The notes under the pieces were generated by a model. That model was not told the DNA's origin and ran no database searches. It worked only from the letters and a program-made list of their open reading frames with translations. The position numbers and the translations under genes were made by a program. DNA of 10,345 nucleotides. Source: CAZDYI01 sp964509765 (GTDB lineage Bacteria; Pseudomonadota; Gammaproteobacteria; Tethybacterales; Tethybacteraceae). The stretch is taken from assembly GCA_964509765.1 (NCBI GenBank), contig CAZDYI010000016.1, positions 1-10,345 on the forward strand. The letters run 5' to 3'. Positions 1-7,780 of the stretch are shown here, in pieces. Each line of letters starts with the position of its first letter. The stretch's first letter is position 1.

Positions 1-558
1 GACGTAGCGGCCGTGCAGGATCAGCCAGTGGTGCGCGTGGCGCAGGAGGCGCCTCGGCACGACCTCGTGCAGCCTGTCCTCGACCTCGCGCGGGGTCCCG
101 CCCGGGGCGATGCCGGTCCTGTTGCCGATCCTGAAGATGTGTGTGTCGACCGCGATCGTCGGTTCGCCGAAGGCGCTGTTGAGGACCACGTTCGCTGTCT
201 TGCGCCCGACGCCCGGCAGCGCCTCGAGCTCCTCGCGCGTGCGCGGGACCTCTCCGCCGTGGCGCTCGATCAGCTGCCTCGACAGGGCAATGACGTTCTT
301 CGCCTTGTTGCGGTACAGGCCGATCGACCTGATGTGCCTTACGAGTCCCGCTTCCTTGAGCCGCACCATCGCGGCGGGATCGCGCACCTTTTCGAACAGC
401 CCCTTGGTTGCGGCGTTCACCCCCTTGTCGGTCGCTTGGGCTGAAAGCACCACCGCGACGAGGAGCTGGTAGTCGTTGCGGTGGACCAGCTCGGTCTTCG
501 GCTCGGGATTGCCCTTTGCAAGCGCCGCCATGAACCGCGCGGCTTGCCTTGCGTCCAT
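1..558 (-). CDS. nth: Endonuclease III (DNA glycosylase/AP lyase), C-terminus cut by window edge
   Basis: Base-excision repair enzyme that removes oxidised pyrimidines and nicks the resulting abasic site. 186 codons are visible, and the reading frame leaves the window at HGRYV, just where the family places the four-cysteine 4Fe-4S loop, so that cluster cannot be checked. Visible hallmarks: VVLSAQATD near residues 36-44, IGLYRNKAKN near 77-86, the helix-hairpin-helix LPGVGRKTANVV near 109-120 with the catalytic Lys, then VDTHIFR with the catalytic Asp, and HHWLILHGRY at the end. The ATG at 558 lines up almost residue for residue with the E. coli Nth N-terminus (the NPEPKTEL stretch falls where NPHPTTEL does), so I prefer it; the frame stays open upstream but offers no better start. 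It lies 50 bp behind the M48 protease gene on the same strand and is probably cotranscribed with it. Family identity is clear. Confidence 0.96.
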   Translation of the reverse strand, partial: MDARQAARFMAALAKGNPEPKTELVHRNDYQLLVAVVLSAQATDKGVNAATKGLFEKVRDPAAMVRLKEAGLVRHIRSIGLYRNKAKNVIALSRQLIERHGGEVPRTREELEALPGVGRKTANVVLNSAFGEPTIAVDTHIFRIGNRTGIAPGGTPREVEDRLHEVVPRRLLRHAHHWLILHGRYV

Positions 559-608
559 GGCCGCGCCGTCCGCCGCGGCCGGCTTTTTCCGGGCGGGAGC
601 TATGGCCT

Positions 609-2504
609 TCAGCTGTCCGCTACCGGCGGCATCGGGCAGCCGAGCACCGAAGAGAACACCCGCAGGATCTCGATCGCGTCGATCGACGCCGTGCCGTGCG
701 GGGCCGCGCACTCAGCGGCTATCTCGATCACCCGGCGCTTGCTCTTGGGGTCCAGCTTCGCAAGCGCGGCGAACGACGACGACAGCAGGAAGTGGTCCGG
801 CATCTCCGTCTCGTAGGCGAGGTTCAGGCCGTGCTTGGCGGTCGCCTGTTCGTACGCCGCTTCGGCCTCGTCGTCGCAGAACTTCGCAAGGGCGGACAGG
901 GCGTACTGCGCCGCGTCGCGCCTCGACATCTTCTCGAGCTCAAGCGTGACCGTCCCGCTGTGGGACAGCTCGTGGAGGATGAGTGTGTGCAGGCACCACT
1001 CGTACGGCTCAAGGCTGTCGTCGGCCTCGATCAGCGCCTCCATGTTCGAGACGAACAGGGCCATCTGGGACTCCGACAGCCCGCGCAACGCAGGCACGCA
1101 CAGCTCGGCGAGCGAAAGGCGCTGCTTGCGCGGGACCATCACGACGTCGGGCATGATCCTCTCAAACGCCGCGAACACCTGCGGGTCGGCCCTCCCGCGC
1201 AGGTGGTCGACCTGGGCCCTGCGGCACTCGTCGTTGTGGGGGTCGAGCAACAGGGCGTAGATCACCGCCCGGGCGCCGAAGGGGTCGCCGATCTCGGCCC
1301 GGAGCGCGGGCCTAAGCCCGCCGAGCATGCTCCGCGCGAACTCGCGCGAGCCGTCGGTCGCGTTGCCGACCGAGTTGACCGCAAGCGCCGCGCCGAAGCC
1401 CGCGACGGCGGCGCCCGACACGACGGCCTGTGCCGCGCCGGGCTGCCCGTAGCCGGCGGCCTCGTCCTGCTCGGCCACCTGGTCCCGGACCTGCCTTACC
1501 TTCGGGTACTTCCCGTCCCAGTCCGGTTGTACGGCCTTGATCCTCTTTTGCAGCGGCGGGTGCGTCGCGAGCGGGTTCGAGAAGCCGGAGACCGCGCCCT
1601 CGCCGAACAGCATGTGGCTGTACTCGGCCGCGGACGGCGCCGCGACGCTCCCGCCCGTCACCGCGAGCTTCTTGAGCGCGCTGCCGATCCCGTCCGGGTT
1701 GCGGGTGTACTGCACCGCCGACGCGTCTGCGAGGTACTCGCGCTGCCGGCTGATCGCCGCCCGGATCAGGTTGCCGGCCAGCACGCCGACGTATCCCGCT
1801 ATGCTGAGCACAAGCCCGCCAACGAGGACCGCAGGGCCCAGTCGCACGTCGCGGCCGCGGAACAGGTAGAACGAGGTGCGCATCAGCATGTAGCCGAGGT
1901 AGCCGAGGATCGCGATCCCAAACACTATCCCGATCAGGCGCATGTTCAGGCGCATGTCGCCGTGGATGATGTGGCTGAACTCGTGGGCGACCACACCCTG
2001 GAGCTCGTCGCGGGTAAGCGAGTCGAGCGCGCCCTGGGTTACGCCGATGACCGCGTCGTCCTTGCCGTAGCCGGCGGCGAAGGCGTTGATCGTCCGGGTG
2101 TCCGGCAGGACGTAGACGTTCGGCGGCGGCATGCCCGAGGCGATCGCCATCTCGTCGACCACGTTGATCAGCCTGCGGTGGGAGGGCCTGTTCGTCGAGC
2201 GCGGAACCAGGACCCCGCCGAGCGAGGTCGCGACGCCGTCGCCGCCGCCGCGCGCGAGGGTCAGCACCCGCACGAGCGAGGCGAGCAGGACGAAGCCGAC
2301 CACGCAGCCGGCGACGATCGCGAAGCGCTCCGGGTTGAACGGAAGGTCGGTCGTGAGCTCGCCCTGCCCGGTGTCCATGATCCGGTACGCGAACTCGGTC
2401 GCGTAGTACAGCAGGGCGACGATCCCCCCTATCGCGGCCATGAACAGGACGACCAGCCAGCCGCTCGAGCGGCGGGCGCTGTCCTGCGCGGAGAAGAAGT
2501 CCAT
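609..2504 (-). CDS. HtpX-like M48 zinc metalloprotease, long form with C-terminal helical domain
   Basis: Predicted integral-membrane zinc endopeptidase of family M48 (HtpX/Ste24 type), probably active against membrane or misfolded proteins on the cytoplasmic side. The 631 residues contain hydrophobic segments at about 15-35, 61-82, 187-207 and 225-247. The zinc motif HEFSH is at 174-178, directly before the third segment, and the third zinc ligand is probably Glu256 in QREYLAD; THPP at 314-317 is the usual motif near the end of the catalytic domain. E. coli HtpX is only about 290 residues. Here some 300 more follow: an Ala/Gly-rich stretch (about 357-380), then a helical region whose last part (about 465-625) resembles TerB/DjlA-like helices. 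That assignment is by eye. A second HExxH, HELSH at 511-515, lies in it. The ATG at 2504 puts the first membrane helix near the N-terminus, but its Shine-Dalgarno is weak (GGCAGG, with a 5 bp GC hairpin at 2514-2529 just upstream). lemA is 80 bp upstream; LemA plus a long M48 protease is a common pairing. Confidence 0.93.
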   Translation of the reverse strand: MDFFSAQDSARRSSGWLVVLFMAAIGGIVALLYYATEFAYRIMDTGQGELTTDLPFNPERFAIVAGCVVGFVLLASLVRVLTLARGGGDGVATSLGGVLVPRSTNRPSHRRLINVVDEMAIASGMPPPNVYVLPDTRTINAFAAGYGKDDAVIGVTQGALDSLTRDELQGVVAHEFSHIIHGDMRLNMRLIGIVFGIAILGYLGYMLMRTSFYLFRGRDVRLGPAVLVGGLVLSIAGYVGVLAGNLIRAAISRQREYLADASAVQYTRNPDGIGSALKKLAVTGGSVAAPSAAEYSHMLFGEGAVSGFSNPLATHPPLQKRIKAVQPDWDGKYPKVRQVRDQVAEQDEAAGYGQPGAAQAVVSGAAVAGFGAALAVNSVGNATDGSREFARSMLGGLRPALRAEIGDPFGARAVIYALLLDPHNDECRRAQVDHLRGRADPQVFAAFERIMPDVVMVPRKQRLSLAELCVPALRGLSESQMALFVSNMEALIEADDSLEPYEWCLHTLILHELSHSGTVTLELEKMSRRDAAQYALSALAKFCDDEAEAAYEQATAKHGLNLAYETEMPDHFLLSSSFAALAKLDPKSKRRVIEIAAECAAPHGTASIDAIEILRVFSSVLGCPMPPVADS

Positions 2505-2584
2505 CCCGGCCTGCCGCCCGATCAGGCGGAAGGTGCGCTAACTTCTGGCGTCCTTGCGCCGCGCCACCGCGAAGGCGGGGGCGG

Positions 2585-3184
2585 CTAGGCGAACGAGGCC
2601 TTGGGCGCCTCCTGGATCTGCTCGGCGTCTGCGAACTCGAGCATCGCCATCTCCTTCGCGTAGCCGAACAGGCCGGCGAAGAGGACCGGAGGGAACGACG
2701 CCCTGTAGATGTTGTAGTTGGTCGCCGCGTCGTTGAAGGCCTGGCGGGCGAAGGCGATCTTGTTCTCGGTCGAGGTCATCTCCTCGGACAGCTGCATCAT
2801 GTTGGCGCTCGCCTTGAGGTCGGGGTAGGCCTCGACCGCAATGTTCAGCCCCGAAAGCGCGCTGCCGAGCGCGGCCTCGGCGCCGGCGAAGCTCTTCGCA
2901 GCGCCGGTGTTGAAGATGTTTCCGCCGAGCTCGCCGAGGAGCTTCTGCGCCTGGTTGCGCGCCTCGGTCACCGCGGTGAGGGTCTGCTGCTCGTGCTTGA
3001 GGTAGCCCTTGGCGGTCTCGATGAGGTTCGGGATCAGGTCGTAGCGCCGCTTGAGCTGGACGTCGATCTGCGCGAAGGCGTTCTCGCCGCGGTTCTTGAA
3101 GCGGACGAGGTTGTTGTAGACGACGATCGCGTAGCCGATGATGACCGCGATGATCGCCAGGGCGATGTAAAGGGTGTAGTCCAT
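2585..3184 (-). CDS. lemA: LemA family membrane protein
   Basis: LemA proteins are small single-span membrane proteins with a long helical domain. Their molecular role is not settled, but they are often encoded beside M48 proteases. This one has 199 residues, the usual family size. An N-terminal membrane helix spans about residues 5-25, followed by the signature FAQIDVQLKRRYDLIPNL (about 37-54), AYPDLKAS (119-126) and ENKIAFARQAFNDAATNYN (140-158), all typical. The frame stays open upstream, but the ATG at 3184 is chosen because AGGAGG ends 5 nt before it and because the family begins right at the membrane helix. It is the first gene of the leftward lemA-htpX-nth block, transcribed divergently from xerD. 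A near-consensus promoter sits immediately upstream. Confidence 0.97.
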   Translation of the reverse strand: MDYTLYIALAIIAVIIGYAIVVYNNLVRFKNRGENAFAQIDVQLKRRYDLIPNLIETAKGYLKHEQQTLTAVTEARNQAQKLLGELGGNIFNTGAAKSFAGAEAALGSALSGLNIAVEAYPDLKASANMMQLSEEMTSTENKIAFARQAFNDAATNYNIYRASFPPVLFAGLFGYAKEMAMLEFADAEQIQEAPKASFA

Positions 3185-3186
3185 CT

Positions 3187-3195
3187 CTCCCTCCT
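3187..3195 (-). promoter_or_regulatory. Shine-Dalgarno of lemA
   Basis: AGGAGGGAG on the minus strand. The AGGAGG core (3195-3190) lies 5 nt from the ATG at 3184. It decides the lemA start over the longer open frame that continues upstream. It lies one base downstream of the TATAAT box of the candidate promoter. Confidence 0.8.
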
Positions 3196-3196
3196 G

Positions 3197-3225
3197 ATTA
3201 TATGTCCGCTGCCTGCGGGACTCAA
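3197..3225 (-). promoter_or_regulatory. Near-consensus sigma-70 promoter for lemA
   Basis: On the minus strand, TTGAGT (3225-3220), a 17 nt spacer and a perfect TATAAT (3202-3197) lie just upstream of lemA. This is the best promoter match I see in the window and stands out against the GC-rich background. The odd point is the distance: the predicted start of transcription, about 7 nt past the -10 box, falls near 3190, which would leave a leader of only about 6 nt and cut into the Shine-Dalgarno. Either the message is nearly leaderless, transcription starts a few bases earlier than normal, or the hexamers are partly fortuitous. Confidence 0.5.
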
Positions 3226-3240
3226 GGGCGGGCGCTTCTT

Positions 3241-3246
3241 TAAAAT
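3241..3246 (+). promoter_or_regulatory. Candidate -10 box for leaderless xerD transcript
   Basis: TAAAAT, inside the AT-rich run TTTAAAAT in otherwise GC-rich DNA, lies 6 nt before the xerD GTG. A start of transcription at normal distance would fall on the G of that GTG at 3253. No Shine-Dalgarno precedes GTG or the adjacent ATG, which fits a leaderless message. No convincing -35 hexamer is found at 17-18 nt, so this is tentative. Confidence 0.3.
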
Positions 3247-3252
3247 CCCCTC

Positions 3253-4170
3253 GTGATGGCGGGGGCGGCACTCTCCGGCGAAGGCGGCCCCGCGGTCGAC
3301 GGCTTCCTCGACTCGCTGATGCTCGAGGACGGGCTGGCCGACTCCACGCTCTCCAGTTACAGGACCGACCTCGCCGGCTTCGCAGGCTGGCTGTCGGAGA
3401 ACAAGGGCAGGCCGCTCGCGGGAGCGAAGGCGGAGGACATCCTGCGCTACATGGCAGCGCGCGGCGACGCCGGGATCTCCAGCCGCTCGCTCGCGCGGCT
3501 GACGAGTTGCCTGAGGAGGTTCTACCGCCACCTGCTCCGGGAGGGCGCCATAACCGCCGACCCGACGGTGCGCCTGAGGAGGCCGCGGCAAACCAAGAGC
3601 CTGCCGAAGGCCCTTTCCTCGGACGACGTCGAGGCGCTCCTTTCTGTCCCCGACGCGTCCACCCCGCTCGGACTGCGCGACAAGGCGATGCTCGAGCTGA
3701 TGTACGCAGGCGGCCTGCGGGTGTCCGAGCTGGTCTCGCTCGAGCTCGGCCAGCTCGGGCGCGACGCGAACTGCGCCCGGCTCGTCGGCAAGGGCAACAA
3801 GGAGCGGCTCGTCCCCTACGGCGAGGAGGCCGCGCACTGGCTCGAGCGCTACCTGCGCGAGGGGCGCGCCGCGCTCGAGTCCGGAAGGAAGAACAGCTCG
3901 GTGTTCCTGTCGCGGCGCGGGACGGCGCTTACCCGGCAGATGTTCTGGGTGATCGTCAGGAAGGCCGCGGCCGCGGCGGGGATCAAAAAGGCGGTCTCGC
4001 CGCACGCTCTCCGGCACTCGTTCGCCACCCACCTCGTCGACAACGGCGCCGACCTGCGCAGCGTCCAGCTGCTGATGGGCCACAGCAACATCTCGACGAC
4101 CCAGATCTACACCAAGGTCGCGCAGGCGCGGCTCCGCAAGCTGCATGCCGAGCACCACCCGCGCGGCTAG
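3253..4170 (+). CDS. xerD: Tyrosine recombinase XerD
   Basis: Site-specific recombinase that works with XerC at dif, near FtsK at the division septum, to resolve chromosome dimers. The 305 residues fit the family length (about 300). The N-terminal SAM-like DNA-binding domain covers about 14-100 (FLDSLMLEDGLADSTL is typical). The catalytic domain covers about 118-295, with all six expected residues: Arg156 in GLRVSEL, Lys180 in GKGNKER, His251 and Arg254 in HALRHSF, His277 in MGHSN and the nucleophile Tyr286 in TTQIYTKV. The end, LHAEHHPRG, resembles E. coli XerD rather than XerC, and the catalytic spacing also fits XerD. The start is GTG 3253 or the directly following ATG 3256; neither has a Shine-Dalgarno. 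It is divergent from lemA, and its last 26 bp overlap the 5-oxoprolinase start, so the two are probably cotranscribed. Nothing nearby suggests a phage or integron integrase. Confidence 0.97.
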   Translation: MMAGAALSGEGGPAVDGFLDSLMLEDGLADSTLSSYRTDLAGFAGWLSENKGRPLAGAKAEDILRYMAARGDAGISSRSLARLTSCLRRFYRHLLREGAITADPTVRLRRPRQTKSLPKALSSDDVEALLSVPDASTPLGLRDKAMLELMYAGGLRVSELVSLELGQLGRDANCARLVGKGNKERLVPYGEEAAHWLERYLREGRAALESGRKNSSVFLSRRGTALTRQMFWVIVRKAAAAAGIKKAVSPHALRHSFATHLVDNGADLRSVQLLMGHSNISTTQIYTKVAQARLRKLHAEHHPRG

Positions 4171-7100
4171 GGGCCGCGGCCGCAAGGGCGGCTGGCAGTT
4201 CTGGGTCGACCGCGGCGGGACGTTCACCGACGTGATCGGGATCGACCCCGCCGGCCGCCTGGCGACCGCGAAGGTGCTCTCGGAGTCGCCGGGACAGAAA
4301 ACAGACGCCGCGGTCCTGGGGATCAAGAGGCTGCTCGGCCTGGGCGCGCGGGACGCGGTCCCGGGTCGGGAAATCGAGCTCGTGCGGATGGGAACGACGG
4401 TCGCGACCAACGCCCTGCTCGAGGGGCGCGGCGCGAAGGTCGCACTGGTGGTGACGAAGGGCTTTCGCGACCTGCTAGCGATCCGCGACCAGAGCAGGCC
4501 CGAGCTGTTCGACCTGTTCCCTAAGCGGCGCAAGCCGCCGTGCGCCAGGGTGGTCGAGGTCGGCGAGCGCGTCCTCGCCGACGGAACCGTCGAGCGCCGG
4601 CCGGACCTCGCAGGCCTCGAGAAAAAGCTCGCGGCGGCCAGGCGCGCCGGGATCGAGTCGGTAGCGGTGGTCTGCGTCCACGGCTACAGGCACGCGGCCC
4701 ACGAGCGGGCGATCGCGAAACTGTGCGGGAAGGCGGGCTTTCGCTGGGTGGTTCCGTCGTCGGGGACTGAGCCGCTTGTCGGCGCGGTCCGCCGCGGCGA
4801 GACCGCGGTCGTCGACGCGTACCTGACCCCGCTGCTGCGCCGGTACGTCGACTCGGTCTCCGAGCAGCTCGGCGGCGTGCGGATCCAGTTCATGCAGTCG
4901 AACGGCGGGCTCGCCGAGGCGGCGTCCTTCCACGGCCGCAACGCGGTGCTGTCCGGCCCCGCCGGCGGGGTGGTCGGCGCAGTCGAGGCGGCGCGGATAG
5001 CGGGCGAGCGGCGCCTGGTCTCGTTCGACATGGGCGGGACGTCCACAGACGTCGCGCACTTCTCCGGCGTGCTCGAGCGGACGTCCGAGTCCGAGGTCTC
5101 GGGTGTGAAGATCGCCTCGCAGATGCTCAGGGTGCGCACCGTCGCCGCGGGCGGCGGGTCGGTGTGCTGGTTCGGGACCGGCCGCATGCAGGTGGGCCCG
5201 CGCTCCGCGGGCGCCGACCCGGGCCCGGCCTGCTACGGGCTCGGCGGCCCGCTCACGGTCACCGACTGCAACATGGTCCTCGGCCGGCTTGTCGCCGGGG
5301 CCTTCCCGAAGGTGTTCGGCCCGAAGCGCGACCGCGCGATCGACCCCGCCGCGTCCGGGCGGAGGGTCGCCGAGCTTGCGAAGAGGGCGGGCAGGCCGAA
5401 GGAGGCGCCCGAGAGGGTCGCGTCCGACTTCGTCGACATCGCCGTTGAGCGCATGGCGAAGGCGATCAAGGGCATCTCGGTGCAGCGGGGCCACGACCTC
5501 GGCGCGGGCTACGCCCTGGTCTCCTTCGGCGGGGCCGGCGGCCAGCACGCCTGCCAGATCGCCGAGCGGCTCGGCATCGAACGGATCGTCGCGCACCCGC
5601 TGGCCGGCGTGCTGTCTGCAGCCGGAATCGGGATCGCGGCGACGAGGGCAGTGCGCCAGAAAACGCTCGAGGTCCCGCTTGCCGGCAACGCGGGGCGGGT
5701 GCGCACCGAGCTTGCGAGGCTTGCAGGCGCCGCGGTCCGGGAGGCCGGGCGCTCGAGGCGCAAGGGCGAGGCGGTTTCGGTTGACAAGAGGGTCCTGCTC
5801 AGGTACGACGGCGGTGCCGCGGCGGTCGCGGTGCGGCTGGGGACGGCCGCGGCGATGGCGAGGGACCTGTCCGCGGGGCACCGGCGGATGTTCGGCTTCG
5901 ACCGCAGGGGCGCGAATGTGATCGTCGCCGGGATCGAGGCCGAGGCGCACACGAGGCAGCGCGAGCTGCGCGGGCTGTTCCGGGTTCCGCGCGGGCCGCT
6001 GCCGCCGCCGTCGTACAGGACGGAGGTGTACGCAGAGGGCAGGTGGCAGGCGGCTGATGTGTACACGCGCAAGGACCTGCGGGCGGGCAACAGTTTCGCC
6101 GGGCCCGCGCTTGTGCTCGAGGACACCGCGACGACATACGTCGCGCCGGGGTGGGGCGCGCAGATGGGCGCCGACGGCGTGCTGACCCTGGAGCGTATGG
6201 GCCGGGCGGCGAAGTCCTCGGCCGGTCTTCGCAGTGCGCGTGGCCCGGACCCGGGCAGGCTCGAGGTGTACCACAGCATCTTCACCGGCATCGCCGAGCA
6301 GATGGGCCACGTCCTGCGCAACACCGCGATGTCGGTCAACATCAAGGAGAGGCTGGACTTCTCCTGCGCGGTGTTCGACCGCGACGGCGGGCTGGTCGCG
6401 AACGCCCCGCACATCCCAGTCCACCTCGGCTCGATGGGCGCGACGGTCCAGGAGGTGATCAGGGCAAACCGCGGCGCGGTCCGCCCCGGCGACGCCTGGC
6501 TGGTCAACGCCCCCTACGCCGGCGGCACCCACCTGCCGGACCTGACCGTGGTCTCTCCTGTCTTCCGCAAGGGCGGAAGGAGGCCGGACTTCTTCGTCTG
6601 CTCGCGCGGCCACCACGCCGACGTCGGCGGGATCACGCCGGGTTCGATGCCGGCGAACTCCTCGAGCCTCGACGAGGAGGGGGTCCTGTTCGAGAACTTC
6701 AAGCTCGTGCGCTCCGGCAGGTTCGCCGAGCGGGAGCTGCGCGCCCTCCTTGCCGGGGGCCCGCATCCGGCCAGGGACCCGGACCAGAACGTCGCCGACC
6801 TGCTAGCGCAGCTTGCGGCCAACGCCAAGGGCGCGTCCGAGCTCGCCCGGGCGTGCGGCGAGCGCGGCGACGCCGAGGTCAGGGAGTACATGGGGCACAT
6901 CCAGGACAACGCCGAGCTTGCTGTGCGGGAGCTGGTCTCAAGGATCCGTCCCGGCTCCTTCGAGGTCCGGACGGACGGCGGCGGCAGGGTTCGCGTGTCC
7001 GTGCGTACCGACCCCCGCAATAAGCGCGCGACATTCGACTTCAGCGGGACGAGCCGCCAGGACCCGGGCAACTTCAACGCGCCGCTGTCTGTGGTGCACG

Positions 7101-7780
7101 CCGCGGTCTACTACGTCCTGCGCAGCCTGCTCGACGCCGAGATCCCGCTGAACTCGGGCTGCCTCAGGCCGGTCCGGGTCGTCGCGCCGGCTGGGTCGAT
7201 GGTCAACCCCGGCCGCGGCGCGGCGGTCGCGGCGGGCAACGTCGAGGTCTCGCAGATGGTCGTCGACGCGCTGCTCGGCGCGCTCGGGGCCGCGGCGCAG
7301 TCGCAGGGGACGATGAACAACCTGACCTTCGGCAACGAGCGGCGCCAGTTCTACGAGACAATCTGCGGAGGGGCCGGGGCCGGCAGGGGGCATGCCGGCA
7401 TGGACGCGGTCCACACCCACATGACGAACACCCTGATCACTGACGTCGAGGTCCTCGAGGACCGCCTGCCGGTCGTCGTCGAGGGCTTCTCTGTCCGGCG
7501 CGGCTCGGGCGGGCGGGGGCGCTGGCGGGGCGGCAACGGCGCCGCGCGGACGATCCGGTTCCTCGAGGCCATGGAGGTTACGATGCTCGCCAACCGCCGC
7601 GAGGCCGCCCCGCGCGGGATGGCGGGCGGCGGTCCCGGCCGGCCGGGCGCGAACTGGCTGCGCACGGCCTCCGGGAGGAAGGTCAAAGGCGGCGGCCGGG
7701 CGACGTGGCAGGCGGAGCCCGGCGACGCGATCGAGATCAGGACCCCCGGCGGCGGGGGGTGGGGCAGGGAAGATGGCTGA
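4145..7780 (+). CDS. 5-oxoprolinase (ATP-hydrolysing), HyuA-HyuB fusion
   Basis: Predicted cytosolic enzyme that opens 5-oxoproline (pyroglutamate) to glutamate at the cost of ATP. The 1211 residues fit the fused 5-oxoprolinases (about 1200-1290), in which the hydantoinase A-like ATPase half and hydantoinase B-like half form one chain. A half: the phosphate-binding DRGGTFTD at 22-29 (Arg at the second position, as in oxoprolinases as I recall them, where hydantoinase A subunits tend to have DVGGTFTD), TTVATNALLEG at 84-94, QSNGG at 251-255, FDMGGTSTDV at 294-303, AAGGGS at 334-339, GPRSAGADPGPACYG at 351-365 and FGGAGGQHA at 461-469. After a linker of about 683-706, B half: NAPHIPVHLGSM at 753-764, NAPYAGGTHLPD at 788-799, SRGHHADVGG at 820-829, HTHMTNT at 1090-1096 and TPGGGGWG at 1200-1207. 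ATG 4145 is the only start that keeps the ATPase motif; its Shine-Dalgarno is poor, suggesting translational coupling to xerD. It overlaps plsY by 8 bp. N-methylhydantoinase or acetone carboxylase-like activity is a less likely alternative. Confidence 0.94.
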   Translation: MPSTTRAARGRGRKGGWQFWVDRGGTFTDVIGIDPAGRLATAKVLSESPGQKTDAAVLGIKRLLGLGARDAVPGREIELVRMGTTVATNALLEGRGAKVALVVTKGFRDLLAIRDQSRPELFDLFPKRRKPPCARVVEVGERVLADGTVERRPDLAGLEKKLAAARRAGIESVAVVCVHGYRHAAHERAIAKLCGKAGFRWVVPSSGTEPLVGAVRRGETAVVDAYLTPLLRRYVDSVSEQLGGVRIQFMQSNGGLAEAASFHGRNAVLSGPAGGVVGAVEAARIAGERRLVSFDMGGTSTDVAHFSGVLERTSESEVSGVKIASQMLRVRTVAAGGGSVCWFGTGRMQVGPRSAGADPGPACYGLGGPLTVTDCNMVLGRLVAGAFPKVFGPKRDRAIDPAASGRRVAELAKRAGRPKEAPERVASDFVDIAVERMAKAIKGISVQRGHDLGAGYALVSFGGAGGQHACQIAERLGIERIVAHPLAGVLSAAGIGIAATRAVRQKTLEVPLAGNAGRVRTELARLAGAAVREAGRSRRKGEAVSVDKRVLLRYDGGAAAVAVRLGTAAAMARDLSAGHRRMFGFDRRGANVIVAGIEAEAHTRQRELRGLFRVPRGPLPPPSYRTEVYAEGRWQAADVYTRKDLRAGNSFAGPALVLEDTATTYVAPGWGAQMGADGVLTLERMGRAAKSSAGLRSARGPDPGRLEVYHSIFTGIAEQMGHVLRNTAMSVNIKERLDFSCAVFDRDGGLVANAPHIPVHLGSMGATVQEVIRANRGAVRPGDAWLVNAPYAGGTHLPDLTVVSPVFRKGGRRPDFFVCSRGHHADVGGITPGSMPANSSSLDEEGVLFENFKLVRSGRFAERELRALLAGGPHPARDPDQNVADLLAQLAANAKGASELARACGERGDAEVREYMGHIQDNAELAVRELVSRIRPGSFEVRTDGGGRVRVSVRTDPRNKRATFDFSGTSRQDPGNFNAPLSVVHAAVYYVLRSLLDAEIPLNSGCLRPVRVVAPAGSMVNPGRGAAVAAGNVEVSQMVVDALLGALGAAAQSQGTMNNLTFGNERRQFYETICGGAGAGRGHAGMDAVHTHMTNTLITDVEVLEDRLPVVVEGFSVRRGSGGRGRWRGGNGAARTIRFLEAMEVTMLANRREAAPRGMAGGGPGRPGANWLRTASGRKVKGGGRATWQAEPGDAIEIRTPGGGGWGREDG

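Noticed and set aside
2514..2529. GC-rich inverted repeat (5 bp stem, 6 nt loop) in front of htpX as a terminator
   Set aside because: The stem is short, there is no T-tract, and such repeats are frequent by chance at this base composition.
549..2588. 679-codon open frame on the plus strand opposite the M48 protease
   Set aside because: Its predicted protein is Arg/Val/Asp/His-rich low-complexity sequence with no family signature, as expected of the antisense frame of a GC-rich gene; the opposite strand encodes a clear M48 protease.
3253..4170. Possibility that the tyrosine recombinase marks a phage, integron or genomic island
   Set aside because: All features match housekeeping XerD closely, with no attachment site, tRNA gene, gene cassettes or excisionase nearby.
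3034..4533. 499-codon minus-strand open frame across xerD and the lemA start
   Set aside because: It spans the divergent promoter gap and the whole xerD gene, with biased composition and no motif. It is a shadow frame.
4475..6766. 763-codon open frame on the minus strand inside the 5-oxoprolinase gene
   Set aside because: It is rich in Arg, Ala, Pro and Asp with no recognisable domain, no ribosome site, and lies fully opposite conserved HyuA/HyuB motifs. It is a GC shadow frame.
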